A DNA stretch of 64,000 bases from the NCBI RefSeq assembly GCF_003024515.2, contig NZ_PYIX02000006.1, forward strand, positions 1 through 64,000, written 5' to 3'. The stretch is from Acinetobacter sichuanensis. Lineage in GTDB: Bacteria; Pseudomonadota; Gammaproteobacteria; Pseudomonadales; Moraxellaceae. This document shows, piece by piece, positions 34,864-45,798 of the stretch (position 1 is the stretch's first letter; every line of letters starts with the position of its first letter). Under the pieces are notes generated by a model. The model did no database searches. It was not told the origin of the DNA and saw only the letters and a list, made by a program, of their open reading frames with translations. The translations under genes were made by a program, and so were the position numbers.

Positions 34864-35213
34864 TGTGGCTATCCTTTCTTTCAACTTTCGAACAAATTCA
34901 GTTCTTGAAGCTTTTTAAAATTACAAATCTTTTTAATCACGTCCAACTAGATTACTGATATAGCATCGGTTTAGGCTGTTGATTAACTATAAAAACAATA
35001 AAATACTTCACTCTAAATAGAAATGTTTTTCAGATTTTTTGACCTCTAAGGTTCAGTTTCCTTGACTTTTTAGCTTTTTGCTTTACATGAAATATTTTGT
35101 GAATATTATTTTATTTATTTTTATGCATTTATACTGCTTTGGTTGACTAGAATTTTTTAAATAACTGATATACTTTAGCTACTCTTGTTTATAAATTTTA
35201 GGATAACCAATAA
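34864..35213. other. Divergent control region between acyl-CoA dehydrogenase and TetR gene
   Basis: The gap is about 350 bp and AT-rich. It should include promoters for both genes and the TetR operator, but no convincing inverted repeat was recognised by eye. Confidence 0.35.
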
Positions 35214-35834
35214 ATGAGTTCAGTACGCCAACAAAATTTTCTTTTACGCAAAGAGAAAATTTTAACGATGGCAGAAGCATTGTTACTCGATAATAACCAA
35301 GATATTACGCTTGCAGAGTTGGCAGCCGAACTTGATATTGCCAAAGGCACCATCTATAAACATTTTAAAAGTAAAAACCAACTATATTTAGAGCTGATTA
35401 TTTTAAATGAAAAGCGCTTATTAGAAATTTCTCAAGCTTATCATCATGATATTAAAGTTTATGTGTCACAGTACATGCTTTATAATATGCTCAATTCTAA
35501 TCGCACGATTTTATTGCATGTGATTGAAGAACGTTTAACCAATAATGAACGTAAACTCAAAGAGTTATTTGAAGAACTTTATCATATTCGTGAACAACGT
35601 ATTTTAGAATTAAAAGATCTCTTTGGCGCACACCTCAAAGCCTTAAACAGCACTATGTCTATTCGTGATTATTTATCATATATTTGGACTGTGACCTATG
35701 GTGCTTCACTACTGTTAAATTCAACCTATTACCAAAAGTCGATTGGCTCACGTGAGCGCCTAATTAAACTATATGTTAATCAAGCACTTATGACACCAGA
35801 CAAATTAACAGATATAGAGCATCAGACTGAATAA
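35214..35834 (+). CDS. TetR/AcrR-family transcriptional regulator
   Basis: The 206-aa protein has the typical N-terminal helix-turn-helix: ILTMAEALLLDNNQDITLAELAAELDIAKGTIYKHFKSKNQLY, followed by a helical ligand-binding domain. AGGATAA precedes the ATG. It is divergent from the long acyl-CoA dehydrogenase, the common arrangement for local fatty-acid regulators, so that gene is the likely target. Ligand unknown. Confidence 0.9.
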   Translation: MSSVRQQNFLLRKEKILTMAEALLLDNNQDITLAELAAELDIAKGTIYKHFKSKNQLYLELIILNEKRLLEISQAYHHDIKVYVSQYMLYNMLNSNRTILLHVIEERLTNNERKLKELFEELYHIREQRILELKDLFGAHLKALNSTMSIRDYLSYIWTVTYGASLLLNSTYYQKSIGSRERLIKLYVNQALMTPDKLTDIEHQTE

Positions 35835-35838
35835 TTGA

Positions 35839-36798
35839 TCAAACATCATGATCTGAATTTAGTAACTGACTGGGCAATGGCATTGAATTTACCTGACTAA
35901 AAATTTCATAACACATATGTCTTAACCATTGATGACTGGTTTTATGATGGCAAGACATATGCCAATACTGTTTAATCGAGTACGTTGGAAATGAAATTGG
36001 TGCAGGTAAAATTTGCAAATTACCACGTGATAATAGAACCTGACTCAAATAATAAGGCACTGTTGCGATAGAGTCTGTGTCTTGCACAACCAAACCCACA
36101 CCTAAATAACTTGGAATTCGCATTAAAACATTACGTTTTAAATCTAAATTTAAGAGCTCATTGGCAATATGGTAATGCCCAACGCCTGCATCAATATCAA
36201 TATGTGATTCACTCAAATATTGCTCAACTGTAATTTTTTGCTCACTTAAACGAGGATGATCTTTTGATGCAATCACAACATAAAACTGTTCAAAGAGTTT
36301 TTGTTGATAAAAACCATTTTCTAAATGAGGCAAAAAACCGATTGCTAAATCAATTTCACCATTTGCCATTTGATAACTGGTTTCAGAAGTAATGGCTCTA
36401 ACATTCAGTTTGACATGTGGTGCATGTGCCTTTAAGTATTGTGAAATTTTAGGCAATAGTACTAAATGCGATACATCCGTCATGGCAATCGTAAATTGTT
36501 GTTGAGATGCAGATTGATCAAAATCAACACTAAAATTATTAATAATTTCAACTTTGCTCAGAGCTTCACTTACCAAAGGATAAAGTTGTTTAGACAACTC
36601 CGTTGGCACCATTTCATTACCAATACGCAAAAATAAAGGATCGTTATAATGCAAACGTATTTTATTCAGGATGTTACTCACCGTTGGCTGACTCATTTCT
36701 AAATGATCCGCAGCCAAAGAGACGCTTTTAAATTTATAAATATAATAAAAAATACTGAGTAACTTACAATCCAGTTCAAACACGAATTTCAATCTCAC
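35839..36798 (-). CDS. LysR-family transcriptional regulator
   Basis: The 319-aa protein has an N-terminal winged HTH (LLSIFYYIYKFKSVSLAADHLEMSQPTVSNILNKIRLHYNDPLFLR), typical of LysR proteins. A periplasmic-binding-like effector domain follows, with FTIAMTDVSHLVLLPKI. It is convergent with the TetR gene with almost no gap, and downstream of the SDR gene on the same strand. The target is unknown. Confidence 0.9.
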   Translation of the reverse strand: MRLKFVFELDCKLLSIFYYIYKFKSVSLAADHLEMSQPTVSNILNKIRLHYNDPLFLRIGNEMVPTELSKQLYPLVSEALSKVEIINNFSVDFDQSASQQQFTIAMTDVSHLVLLPKISQYLKAHAPHVKLNVRAITSETSYQMANGEIDLAIGFLPHLENGFYQQKLFEQFYVVIASKDHPRLSEQKITVEQYLSESHIDIDAGVGHYHIANELLNLDLKRNVLMRIPSYLGVGLVVQDTDSIATVPYYLSQVLLSRGNLQILPAPISFPTYSIKQYWHMSCHHKTSHQWLRHMCYEIFSQVNSMPLPSQLLNSDHDV

Positions 36799-36949
36799 CT
36801 TTTATTTTGACTTAAGAAAAAACCTGCCACGACCATTTATGGGCAAGTCTATGATCTACTTTTTTTCGTCACTTTCCAATGCTAAAACGTATTCTTCATC
36901 TTTTAAAATATTTTTTGCGTGTATTTGTTCATTTTTATTTCAAAATAAA

Positions 36950-36975
36950 AAGGGTACACCTAGCACTGTACCCTT
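36950..36975 (-). terminator. Terminator after the SDR gene
   Basis: A 9-bp perfect stem AAGGGTACA with TGTACCCTT, loop of eight. On the minus strand it is followed by TTTTATTTTG, 40 bp past the SDR stop. Confidence 0.83.
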
Positions 36976-37014
36976 CATCTGTACGCTAATTTATACACCA
37001 ACGATCATTTCAGC

Positions 37015-37842
37015 TTATTCAGCAACAAATAAATCCACCATTAATTCATCTTCTGAATCTGCATAACGATAATTTGAAAAATCACAGACACCTGACTCAC
37101 GTAAAATTTCTTCATCAATCATTAAACGCCCCGTAATACTACGTTGTTGACTGATTAAAATTTGATAAGCTGCATCTGCCATAATATTTGGTTTACGCGC
37201 TCGACTAAATAGCGCCTTTCCACCCAAAGAAAATTCAACTGCCGCAGTCGAGATTATCGTTCTTGGCCATAAAGAATTTACACTAATACCATAATGAGCA
37301 AATTCTTGATTCATTCCCACAGTTAACATACTCATGCCGTATTTGGTAATGGTATAAGGCGCATAACTCGCAAACCATTTTTCATCTAAATTTAAAGGAG
37401 GTGATAAATTTAAAATATGAGGATTTTCACTTTTCTTCAAATAAGGTAAAGCAGCTTGACTACAAACCAATACTGCACGTGTATTAATTTGATACATCAA
37501 ATCAAACCGATTAGGGTCTAACATTTCTACGCCAGATAGCTTAATCGCACCTGCATTATTAATCACAATGTCAATACCACCAAAATGTTCAGCAGCTTGT
37601 TTCATTGCTTGTGCAACATTATTTTGATCACGTACATCGACTTGTATCGCTAAAGCTTTTCCGCCTATCGCCTCTACTTCTTTTGCTACTGTATAAATTG
37701 AGCCACCAAGTTTTGGATGTTCTTCTGTTGATTTAGCAGCAATCACAACATTTGCACCATCTTGTGCAACACGTAATGCAATTTCTCGCCCAATTCCACG
37801 ACTTGCACCTGTAATAAATACTGTTTTTCCTTGTAATGACAT
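37015..37842 (-). CDS. Short-chain dehydrogenase/reductase (SDR)
   Basis: The 275-aa protein has the nucleotide-binding TGASRGIGREIA near the N-terminus, NNAGAIKL, and the catalytic Tyr-Lys in YTITKYGMSM; the expected catalytic Ser is in the LNLSPP strand. The sequence resembles the HSDL2-like subgroup. GAGG six bases before the ATG at 37842 fixes the start, four codons into the longest frame. The substrate is unknown. Confidence 0.9.
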   Translation of the reverse strand: MSLQGKTVFITGASRGIGREIALRVAQDGANVVIAAKSTEEHPKLGGSIYTVAKEVEAIGGKALAIQVDVRDQNNVAQAMKQAAEHFGGIDIVINNAGAIKLSGVEMLDPNRFDLMYQINTRAVLVCSQAALPYLKKSENPHILNLSPPLNLDEKWFASYAPYTITKYGMSMLTVGMNQEFAHYGISVNSLWPRTIISTAAVEFSLGGKALFSRARKPNIMADAAYQILISQQRSITGRLMIDEEILRESGVCDFSNYRYADSEDELMVDLFVAE

Positions 37843-38371
37843 AATTTTCCTCAATTCATTATTTTTTTACCTCTTGAATGTACTGTATAAAAATGATCAT
37901 CCATAGGATCAAATCTGCCAAAGTGATTTTTTCCTTAACAAAATGACCAATTTAATGAAACTCAAGAGTCAGTTAAATAAATTGTATAATTCACAAAAAA
38001 ATGTCTTTTTATTTTTCTATTCATACAGCCAAGCTCAAAAGGATTGTTTTTATACCAATCTGTTAAATTAACTTTATATAATATATAAGTTAGTCGCTTT
38101 TCTTTTCTGCATAAATTGATTTAAACGTGGTGATGTTATCGTGAGGCGACATGGATGTCGCCGTTGAGCACAGGTAAAGGGACTTAGCTTGTACTCAACA
38201 AAGGATTTTTGTCACTTTTCATCCTTGAAAAGTGAGCATTGACTACGCAAAGCAATTTAAACCTTTCAAAGTATGTTGTGTCTGTGCAAACCCATAATTT
38301 ATATTATCTAACTTTAATCAAATGGTATTATTTCACATAATAAATTTAACGAACGAATATTACAGTTAAAA
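37843..38371. other. Intergenic region with composite hairpin element
   Basis: This gap of about 530 bp separates proB from the SDR gene. Its main content is a structured element at 38141-38235; the rest is AT-rich with no supported gene. SDR promoter elements are expected near 37860-37930. Confidence 0.5.
38141..38235. repeat. Composite three-hairpin intergenic element
   Basis: Three consecutive stems: GGCGACAT/ATGTCGCC (38145-38162), GTTGAG with CTCAAC (38163-38168 and 38194-38199, extended by ACA/TGT) and CACTTTTCA/TGAAAAGTG (38213-38234). GC content is higher than the surroundings. It probably is a member of a dispersed repeat family or a small RNA. Confidence 0.5.
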
Positions 38372-38395
38372 AAAACCTCGCCAAAGCGAGGTTTT
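38372..38395 (-). terminator. Terminator after proB
   Basis: A 10-bp perfect stem AAAACCTCGC with GCGAGGTTTT around CAAA, ending in T's on the minus strand. It closes the proB transcript. Confidence 0.92.
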
Positions 38396-38420
38396 CAGTT
38401 ATCTATTGGATCTTGGATAA

Positions 38421-39554
38421 TTAATAAATTGCCATGTGGTTGCGGTGAATCATTTCCAAAGAACGAGCTTCACCTAGTACTTGATGCACTTTATCAGAGG
38501 CTAGACCTTTGACAATTTCGGCAGAACGCGAACTGAAATTGACGCGTCCAACTGCAATTCGATGTCCTTGCGTATCCACACATTCAACCACATCGCCACG
38601 ATCAAAATGCCCTTCAACTGCTTTCACACCCACAGGCAACAAACTACGGTGGTTGTCTTTGATGGCTTTTACTGCACCATCATCAATCACTAAACGCCCT
38701 GCTGTTTGTAAATGCGCTGCCAACCACTGCTGATGTGCAGTAACACGATCATCATCAGTAATAAACAATGTACCTAAAAGCTCACCTGACATTAAACGAG
38801 CCAAAACATTGTCACTTTCACCGCTTGCAATGAGTGTTGGGCAACCTGATTTCGCAGCTAAGCGAGCAGCACGCACCTTGGTCAACATACCACCACGACC
38901 AAACTTACCACCACCGCCAGCCATATCAAATAATGACTCATCCATTGCGCGAACAGTATCGAACAGTTTTGCATTTGGATTTGAGCGAGGGTCTGAGTCA
39001 AACATACCTTGCTGATCAGTCAAAATAATCAATAAGTCAGCATGTACCTGCCCTGCAACCATTGCCGCAAGCGTGTCATTATCACCAAAACGAATTTCAT
39101 CGGTAGAAACCGTATCATTTTCATTAATAACTGGAATCACACGCCAATCAATCAAATTTTGCAAAGCATCACACGAGTTTAGATAACGACGACGATCCGC
39201 CAAGTCATCATGAGTCAATAACACTTGTGCTGTTTGAATGGAATGATTTTCCAAAACACTTGACCATGTTTGGATCAAGCCCATTTGACCAATGGCAGCA
39301 CAAGCTTGCAGACTGGGTAGATCGGTGGGTCGGTTCTCTAGCTTCATACGAACCATACCTTCAGCCACAGCACCTGATGACACCAAAATAATTTCGTGCC
39401 CAGCATTGTGTAGATCTGCAATTTGTTTCGCCCAATGCGAAATTGCATTCAAATCTAAACCTTGCCCATTTGCTGTGAGTAATGATGATCCGATTTTAAC
39501 AACTATCCGTTTTAAAGCCTTGAGCTGACGTTGCCCATCTACCACTTCTATCAT
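38421..39554 (-). CDS. proB: Glutamate 5-kinase
   Basis: The 377-aa enzyme phosphorylates glutamate in the first step of proline synthesis. The amino-acid-kinase domain shows [46 protein letters not shown] and a [15 protein letters not shown] segment. The C-terminal 80 residues form the PUA domain ([13 protein letters not shown]). AGGA precedes the ATG. It follows obgE on the same strand with a 57-bp gap. Confidence 0.96.
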   Translation of the reverse strand: MIEVVDGQRQLKALKRIVVKIGSSLLTANGQGLDLNAISHWAKQIADLHNAGHEIILVSSGAVAEGMVRMKLENRPTDLPSLQACAAIGQMGLIQTWSSVLENHSIQTAQVLLTHDDLADRRRYLNSCDALQNLIDWRVIPVINENDTVSTDEIRFGDNDTLAAMVAGQVHADLLIILTDQQGMFDSDPRSNPNAKLFDTVRAMDESLFDMAGGGGKFGRGGMLTKVRAARLAAKSGCPTLIASGESDNVLARLMSGELLGTLFITDDDRVTAHQQWLAAHLQTAGRLVIDDGAVKAIKDNHRSLLPVGVKAVEGHFDRGDVVECVDTQGHRIAVGRVNFSSRSAEIVKGLASDKVHQVLGEARSLEMIHRNHMAIY

Positions 39555-39611
39555 CTTGTCCTCAGTCTTGATGTTCTAAGCAGATATTGCCCTCAATATC
39601 TTTTTTAGAAA

Positions 39612-40841
<1,230 letters not shown>

Positions 40842-41130
40842 CTAAATACTTTAAAACCGCATATTCTGCCATATTTTGAAAAAATTCTCGAATAGTATTC
40901 TTCAGCATTACATGAAATTTGCTTTATTTTGTTGATTTTCTAAAAACCATGCATAAATTTTCATGAAAAATAAGACTTTTATATCAATCTAAAATCAGGC
41001 TAGGCAAATTTTACCGATTATTTCTTTTCATCAACATTTTGTTTCATTCCATCATTTGTAGTTTATAAAGTTAAATTATAAAATCTGCAAAACTTTAACA
41101 ATGAATATGCTATTTCAAAGGAACTCTCTA

Positions 41131-41721
41131 TTGTCTATTGTCCAAATCAGTGCTGCGCTTGGACCCGCAGAATGTGAACTCGCAGTAAAATACACCCTGC
41201 AAGAAATGCAAAAAGAATCGAAAAATCAGAATATTAAGTTTGAAATTATTGAATCCAATGAAACCAAACATGGTTACTCTTCCGTATTAATCAATATTGA
41301 TGACAGTACACAACCTTGGCTTAACATGTGGTTAGGAACGATTCAATGGACGTTTCAGAGTAAAATTCGTCCCAATCATAAACGTAAAAACTGGTTTGTT
41401 GGCATTAGCCAATTTGCCACACCACAACAACTTCCTGCTGATGATACGATTATTTTCCAAGCTTGCCGTGCTTCTGGTGCAGGCGGACAACATGTGAATA
41501 CAACAGATTCTGCCATTCATGCCACACATATTGCCTCAGGTATCAGTGTCAAAGTTATGTCTGAACGCAGTCAACACGCCAATAAACGCTTAGCAAAAGA
41601 ATTAATTGCCTTAAAGTTACAGCAACAATTAGAAAATCAACAAGCAAATCATAAACAAGCACAGCATTTACAACACGCTTTAGTAGAACGAGGAAATGCC
41701 GTTCGAAGCTTTAAAAAGTAA
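41131..41721 (+). CDS. prfH: PrfH-type peptide chain release factor
   Basis: The 196-aa protein has the class I release-factor catalytic domain with [18 protein letters not shown] (GGQ at 118-120), but lacks the codon-recognition domain of RF1/RF2. It matches PrfH, which is often paired with an RtcB2 ligase and was reported to act on damaged ribosomes. The TTG at 41131 is preferred as start because AAAGGA lies seven bases upstream and the product then begins [13 protein letters not shown], as in the family; the ATG at 41101 lacks a ribosome-binding site. No rtcB is adjacent here. Confidence 0.9.
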   Translation: MSIVQISAALGPAECELAVKYTLQEMQKESKNQNIKFEIIESNETKHGYSSVLINIDDSTQPWLNMWLGTIQWTFQSKIRPNHKRKNWFVGISQFATPQQLPADDTIIFQACRASGAGGQHVNTTDSAIHATHIASGISVKVMSERSQHANKRLAKELIALKLQQQLENQQANHKQAQHLQHALVERGNAVRSFKK

Positions 41722-41741
41722 AATACTCATTTAGGAAATAC

Positions 41742-41927
41742 ATGCAACAAAAACAATATTATCTTGAAAGTTTAGAGAGTGAAATTTTAGCCATTGCACC
41801 TATTCAAAGCTTAGATGACATTTTAATTTTAACCCAACTTGGAATTCTTTATAGATTTTCTCTTATCAAACAAAGCTTAACTAAAATTTCCCATATCCAA
41901 CTTCCACCGCTCAATAAAAGCAATTAA
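41742..41927 (+). CDS. Small protein downstream of prfH
   Basis: The 61-aa protein starts 20 bp after prfH with TAGGAAA before the ATG, so the two are probably co-transcribed. It has a beta-rich pattern (EILAIAPIQSLDDILILTQLGILYRFSL) like one blade of a beta-propeller. It may be a genuine small protein, or the remaining start of a longer, degraded gene, because open coding-like codons continue in another frame until about 41990. Function unknown. Confidence 0.5.
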   Translation: MQQKQYYLESLESEILAIAPIQSLDDILILTQLGILYRFSLIKQSLTKISHIQLPPLNKSN

Positions 41928-42087
41928 GCAATTCCCTAATACTTTGCCACAAAAACATTATCTGAAACGACGGAGTCTATGCACTTTTCAAAGTAAAATA
42001 GTCATTGAAACACATTATTGAAAAATTCATCCTTGAAGTATTTTGACTTTAAACAAAGTAATTTTTTGCTTTCATACATTAAAATTG

Positions 42088-42165
42088 CGTTGATTAATAG
42101 CTTCAATAAGTTCTACACCTAATTCAAATACCTTATTTTCTAAATGATTGATTATTGTTGTAATT
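42088..42165 (-). pseudogene. Possible C-terminal remnant of a gene after the HxlR regulator
   Basis: On the minus strand an open stretch reads VFELGVELIEAINQRNFNV then stop. It has protein-like composition but no start codon or ribosome-binding site. It lies directly after the HxlR gene and may be the tail of a lost gene. It is short, so chance cannot be excluded. Confidence 0.25.
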
Positions 42166-42541
42166 AAGACTTATCTAGAGCTTGTTTATTGGCTAAAATT
42201 TCAGGTAAATTTCTCTCAATCCAGTCCAATAGGTAATTTAATTTTTCTGCTGCTTGTGCCCCTAAAAAAGTCAGTTGATATTCCACTCTGGGCGGTACTT
42301 CAGGATAAACCGTTCTTAAAATAAAACCATCTCGCTCTAACGTTTTCAAAGTTTGAGCGAGCATTTTCTCACTGATTCCTTCAATTTTTTTTCGAATCTC
42401 ACTAAAACGATGGACACCTGTACTTAAGCAACGCAGCACTAAAACCGACCATTTACTTGTCAAATGTTCCAAAATTTCACGTGAAGGACATTCACTTGAT
42501 AAAACGTGACCAATCAGATGCGTGAGTGCATAAGTGCTCAT
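42164..42541 (-). CDS. HxlR-family transcriptional regulator
   Basis: The 125-aa winged-helix protein has the HxlR pattern: CPSREILEHLTSKWSVLVLRCL at the N-terminus with the single family Cys, then RFSEIRKKIEGISEKMLAQTLKTLERDGFILRTVY and PPRVEYQLT. Such proteins often sense electrophiles or redox state through Cys and control a neighbouring oxidoreductase, but no such gene lies upstream here. Confidence 0.9.
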   Translation of the reverse strand: MSTYALTHLIGHVLSSECPSREILEHLTSKWSVLVLRCLSTGVHRFSEIRKKIEGISEKMLAQTLKTLERDGFILRTVYPEVPPRVEYQLTFLGAQAAEKLNYLLDWIERNLPEILANKQALDKS

Positions 42542-42685
42542 TGAATTTTCTCTTTATCGTAAATAGCTTACTTTTATGCATCTACTTACATTAAGTAAGT
42601 TTAATCATAATAATAGTAGCATCAAGTTTAAAAAATCACCATGATTAAACATATTATCTTTTGAGTATGTCATCTTAAAAAACAA

Positions 42686-42734
42686 AAAAGCCATCATCAA
42701 AATATTAAAATCTACGCTTTTAATGATGACTTTT
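42686..42734 (-). terminator. Terminator after the beta-repeat protein pair
   Basis: AAAAG(C)CATCAT pairs with ATGATG(A)CTTTT with one mismatch and a long loop. On the minus strand it ends in a short T-rich run after the gene at 42742. Confidence 0.6.
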
Positions 42735-42741
42735 CTAATAT

Positions 42742-43419
42742 TTAAGGATGAATATTTTTTATTGGTAAATCAATTTGCAAGTCTAAATCAGCCAATGACT
42801 GACGCTTATCGTTATACATCGTGGCATTAAACTTCGCAATTTTCTTCATTGTCATCGGATCATTGATATTTAATACAGGCTTAAACTTATGTTTTACATA
42901 TAAATTTAACATTTCATTAAACTCAAAGATAACCGTACCACTAAACATAATTTTGATAGGCAATTGATAGGTTCTTTTGAGTTGAAATGGCACCTCTAAA
43001 GACACAGGAATATCAACTTTTATCGGAAATTTGGGCAACAATTTACTTTGATACACTAAATCTGTACTTGTATCTAAAGGCATCACCGTATTAATTTTTA
43101 CCACGGTATCATAATCAATATCTACAGAAATTGGTGTTTCCACCACAAAACTTAAATCTGCCAAATAACGCCCTTCTAAAGGCAAATTAAGCTGACGATC
43201 AATATTTAACTCTGTATCCAACCTCCCTATTGCTTGAGTTTCTAAATAATTCCCGACATGAATTTGTGTTGGCAATGAATCAGATAACTGAATTTCGGCA
43301 TTGTGTGCTGAAACTTGCAAAGAAGCTTGAACATTCAAATATAACCAAAACAATACTGCAACCAACAATACAACCAGAATAAAGCTCAAGATCAGTGTAC
43401 GTACAGAATTAAAAATCAT
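42742..43419 (-). CDS. Membrane-anchored beta-repeat protein, copy 1
   Basis: The 225-aa protein has one N-terminal transmembrane segment (LILSFILVVLLVAVLFWLYL), followed by a periplasmic region of short beta-strand units with patterns such as VETPISVDIDYDTVVKI and FPIKVDIPVSLEVPFQLK. It has no enzyme motif. The layout recalls LEA/AsmA-like extended beta proteins. It lies three bases after the next gene's stop on the same strand and clearly shares its architecture. Confidence 0.65.
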   Translation of the reverse strand: MIFNSVRTLILSFILVVLLVAVLFWLYLNVQASLQVSAHNAEIQLSDSLPTQIHVGNYLETQAIGRLDTELNIDRQLNLPLEGRYLADLSFVVETPISVDIDYDTVVKINTVMPLDTSTDLVYQSKLLPKFPIKVDIPVSLEVPFQLKRTYQLPIKIMFSGTVIFEFNEMLNLYVKHKFKPVLNINDPMTMKKIAKFNATMYNDKRQSLADLDLQIDLPIKNIHP

Positions 43420-43422
43420 ACA

Positions 43423-44166
43423 TTACTCCTGCGCCTGTGATGCAGGTTTAGAAGCGTCTGAATGCAGTTCAGGGGTCTGTTCATTTTTAGATAAACGAAT
43501 GCTATTTAAAGGAATTTTCAAATCACCTTTTTGAATTTTAACAGGTAAAGTGTTTTTTACATCTACTGTTGCATCCAAAGTCGATTTAATTGGTACATTT
43601 AAATGACCTTGGATTGGAATATTCGTTTTCAATGTTGCATTTAAAGGGATATTTAAATTTTGTTTTAAAACTGTGCGTACAGGCGCATCAAATTTCAAAT
43701 GAACTCTTTGATTTAACGGTACTTGCAAATCAATCGGAACATCTATTTTTATTGGAATAATCCCCTTTAATGGCAAAGTAATATCTTTCCCTAAGACCCT
43801 CACCTGTACTTTCGTATCGATTGGCATATTTTGGTCGACTTTTAACACTTCTTTTACAGGAATAACCGTTTGAATAGGGACTTGGTTATCAAAATAAACA
43901 TGTGGTGTTAAAGTTTGAGTGACAGGTAAATTTAGTTTTTCATTGATTGGAATTTCAGCATTTACACGACCAGAAACATCCACATTTAAAGCATCATGGA
44001 TTTTAACTTTTGCTTGCAAAGGTTCTTTTAAATCAATATTTACAGATTGATTTTCAAGTGGAATATAGATATTAAAATGCTTAAATACCCAAATCGCAAT
44101 CAATACACCACATAACGCAGCAAAAATAATAAAGAGTAATCCACCCAATACATGTTTCGTTTGCAA
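43423..44166 (-). CDS. Membrane-anchored beta-repeat protein, copy 2
   Basis: The 247-aa protein has an N-terminal transmembrane anchor (LLFIIFAALCGVLIAIWVF) and a long periplasmic region of repeating beta units rich in Pro, Val, Ile and Asn (IPIKIDVPIDLQVPLNQRV, LNVPIKSTLDATVDV). A polar tail ends PASQAQE. The start appears to be TTG with AAGGAAG just upstream. It is first in a two-gene operon with copy 1. The repeat suggests an elongated amphipathic beta structure, perhaps handling lipid, but this is inference. Confidence 0.65.
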   Translation of the reverse strand: MQTKHVLGGLLFIIFAALCGVLIAIWVFKHFNIYIPLENQSVNIDLKEPLQAKVKIHDALNVDVSGRVNAEIPINEKLNLPVTQTLTPHVYFDNQVPIQTVIPVKEVLKVDQNMPIDTKVQVRVLGKDITLPLKGIIPIKIDVPIDLQVPLNQRVHLKFDAPVRTVLKQNLNIPLNATLKTNIPIQGHLNVPIKSTLDATVDVKNTLPVKIQKGDLKIPLNSIRLSKNEQTPELHSDASKPASQAQE

Positions 44167-44338
44167 AATTCTTCCTTAAACTTAATATTTGTTTTCCAAC
44201 ATTCTAGCGTTTATGTGATGTTTTTAACGTTTTTTTATGTGTGGTAAATGTCCATTTGTTCACAAATCATGCTATTTTTCATCATTTTAATTCAGCAATA
44301 ATAAAAATACCGTTGTTATTTCGATCACACATAAAAAA

Positions 44339-44356
44339 AAGAGGCAAAAGCCTCTT
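44339..44356 (-). terminator. Terminator after tsaD
   Basis: A 7-bp stem AAGAGGC with GCCTCTT and AAAA loop, followed on the minus strand by a run of T's, 17 bp past the tsaD stop. Confidence 0.88.
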
Positions 44357-44372
44357 CTTTATCAATCTGAAT

Positions 44373-45398
44373 TTATTCAGGTTTTGTCAATTCTGTCATC
44401 GGCCAACGAGGTGTTGTCGTCACAGACAATCCATCTTTTTGCCCTGCTTTTAAACGCTGATAACCTGCAAATGCAATCATTGCGCCATTATCAGTACATA
44501 AAGCAGGTTCAGCATAATAAACTGTAGCTTTAATTTTCGCCAAATCAGCTTCTAAACGCTCGCGTAAACGCTTATTTGCACTTACACCACCTGCAATGAC
44601 AAGTGTCTTCAAACCAGTTTGCTTTAATGCTTTGACTGATTTTTTCACTAAAGTATCTACTAATGCTTCTTGAAATGAAGCTGCGATATCAGCATCGCGG
44701 TTTTCACCTTGCTCAAGCTCCGTTTCTAATTTTTTTAACTGCACAGATACTGCTGTTTTTAAACCGCTAAAAGAAAATTCTAAACCTTGATGCAACATGG
44801 GACGCGGAAATGCAAAAGCATCTTTATTTCCCTGTTCTGCCAATTTAGAAATATTTGGACCGCCTGGATAAGGAAGTTTCAACATTTTTGCAACTTTATC
44901 AAAAGCTTCACCAGCTGCATCATCAATAGACTCGCCTAAAATTTCATACTCACCAATGCTATGCGCAGCCATGAGTTGGGTATGACCACCTGAAACCAAC
45001 AAAGCGACGAAAGGAAATTTTGGTGGCTGTGCTGATAATAATGGCGCCAACATATGACCTTCCATGTGATGCACACCAATTGCAGGTTTATTTAAAGCAA
45101 AAGCTAAAGTTCGCCCAAATAAAGCCCCTGTCATCAGCGCACCCATTAGACCTGGACCACGTGTATATGCGATTGCATCAATCTCAGACTTTTTCACATC
45201 GCTTTGTTCAAGCAATTGATTAATCAATGGAATGAGTTTACGTACATGATCACGTGAAGCAAGTTCAGGTACAACACCGCCATATTCTGCATGCAGTTTA
45301 ATTTGACTATAAAGTACCTGTCCTCTTAAGCCAACTTCACTGTCATACAGCGCCAATCCTGTTTCATCACAGGAAGTTTCTAAGCCAAGAACGATCAT
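44373..45398 (-). CDS. tsaD: tRNA threonylcarbamoyladenosine synthase subunit TsaD
   Basis: The 341-aa ASKHA-fold protein transfers the threonylcarbamoyl group to A37 of ANN-decoding tRNAs with TsaB and TsaE. Motifs are [31 protein letters not shown], the metal-binding [16 protein letters not shown] and [14 protein letters not shown]. The start at 45398 matches the family N-terminus; the longer upstream frame is not conserved. It is divergent from rpsU, the usual arrangement in gammaproteobacteria. Confidence 0.97.
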   Translation of the reverse strand: MIVLGLETSCDETGLALYDSEVGLRGQVLYSQIKLHAEYGGVVPELASRDHVRKLIPLINQLLEQSDVKKSEIDAIAYTRGPGLMGALMTGALFGRTLAFALNKPAIGVHHMEGHMLAPLLSAQPPKFPFVALLVSGGHTQLMAAHSIGEYEILGESIDDAAGEAFDKVAKMLKLPYPGGPNISKLAEQGNKDAFAFPRPMLHQGLEFSFSGLKTAVSVQLKKLETELEQGENRDADIAASFQEALVDTLVKKSVKALKQTGLKTLVIAGGVSANKRLRERLEADLAKIKATVYYAEPALCTDNGAMIAFAGYQRLKAGQKDGLSVTTTPRWPMTELTKPE

Positions 45399-45544
45399 TA
45401 AACTGCCTTTTACCCGTATCAAAATATTGCTGAAGCTATTATAGACTTGTGATATGAGATGTAAATGAGTAAAATACTGACCTTCACTTGTGATCAAGGG
45501 TAATTTAGCCCTAGATCTTATCCATAAACCAATGAGGATTCTTC

Positions 45545-45760
45545 ATGCCACAAGTTAAATTGAAAGAAGGCGAACCAGTAGACGTAGCTATCCGTCGTTT
45601 CAAACGTTCATGCGAAAAAGCAGGTGTTCTTGCTGACGTTCGTAAACGTGAATTCTACGAAAAACCTACTCAAGAACGTAAACGTAAAAAAGCTGCTGCT
45701 GTTAAGCGTTACCAAAAGAAATTGGCGCGTGAATCAGTACGTACTACTCGCCTTTACTAA
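45545..45760 (+). CDS. rpsU: 30S ribosomal protein bS21
   Basis: The 71-aa protein is canonical bS21: [19 protein letters not shown], then [19 protein letters not shown] and [10 protein letters not shown]. It binds the 30S platform close to the anti-Shine-Dalgarno. It has normal family length and a GAGGATT ribosome-binding site, and leads to yqeY at 45799. It is the reference copy against which the two bS21-like proteins at 13410 and 13764 can be compared. Confidence 0.98.
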
Positions 45761-45798
45761 GATTTATTTGTGAATGATTGACTGACTGGACAAAATTA

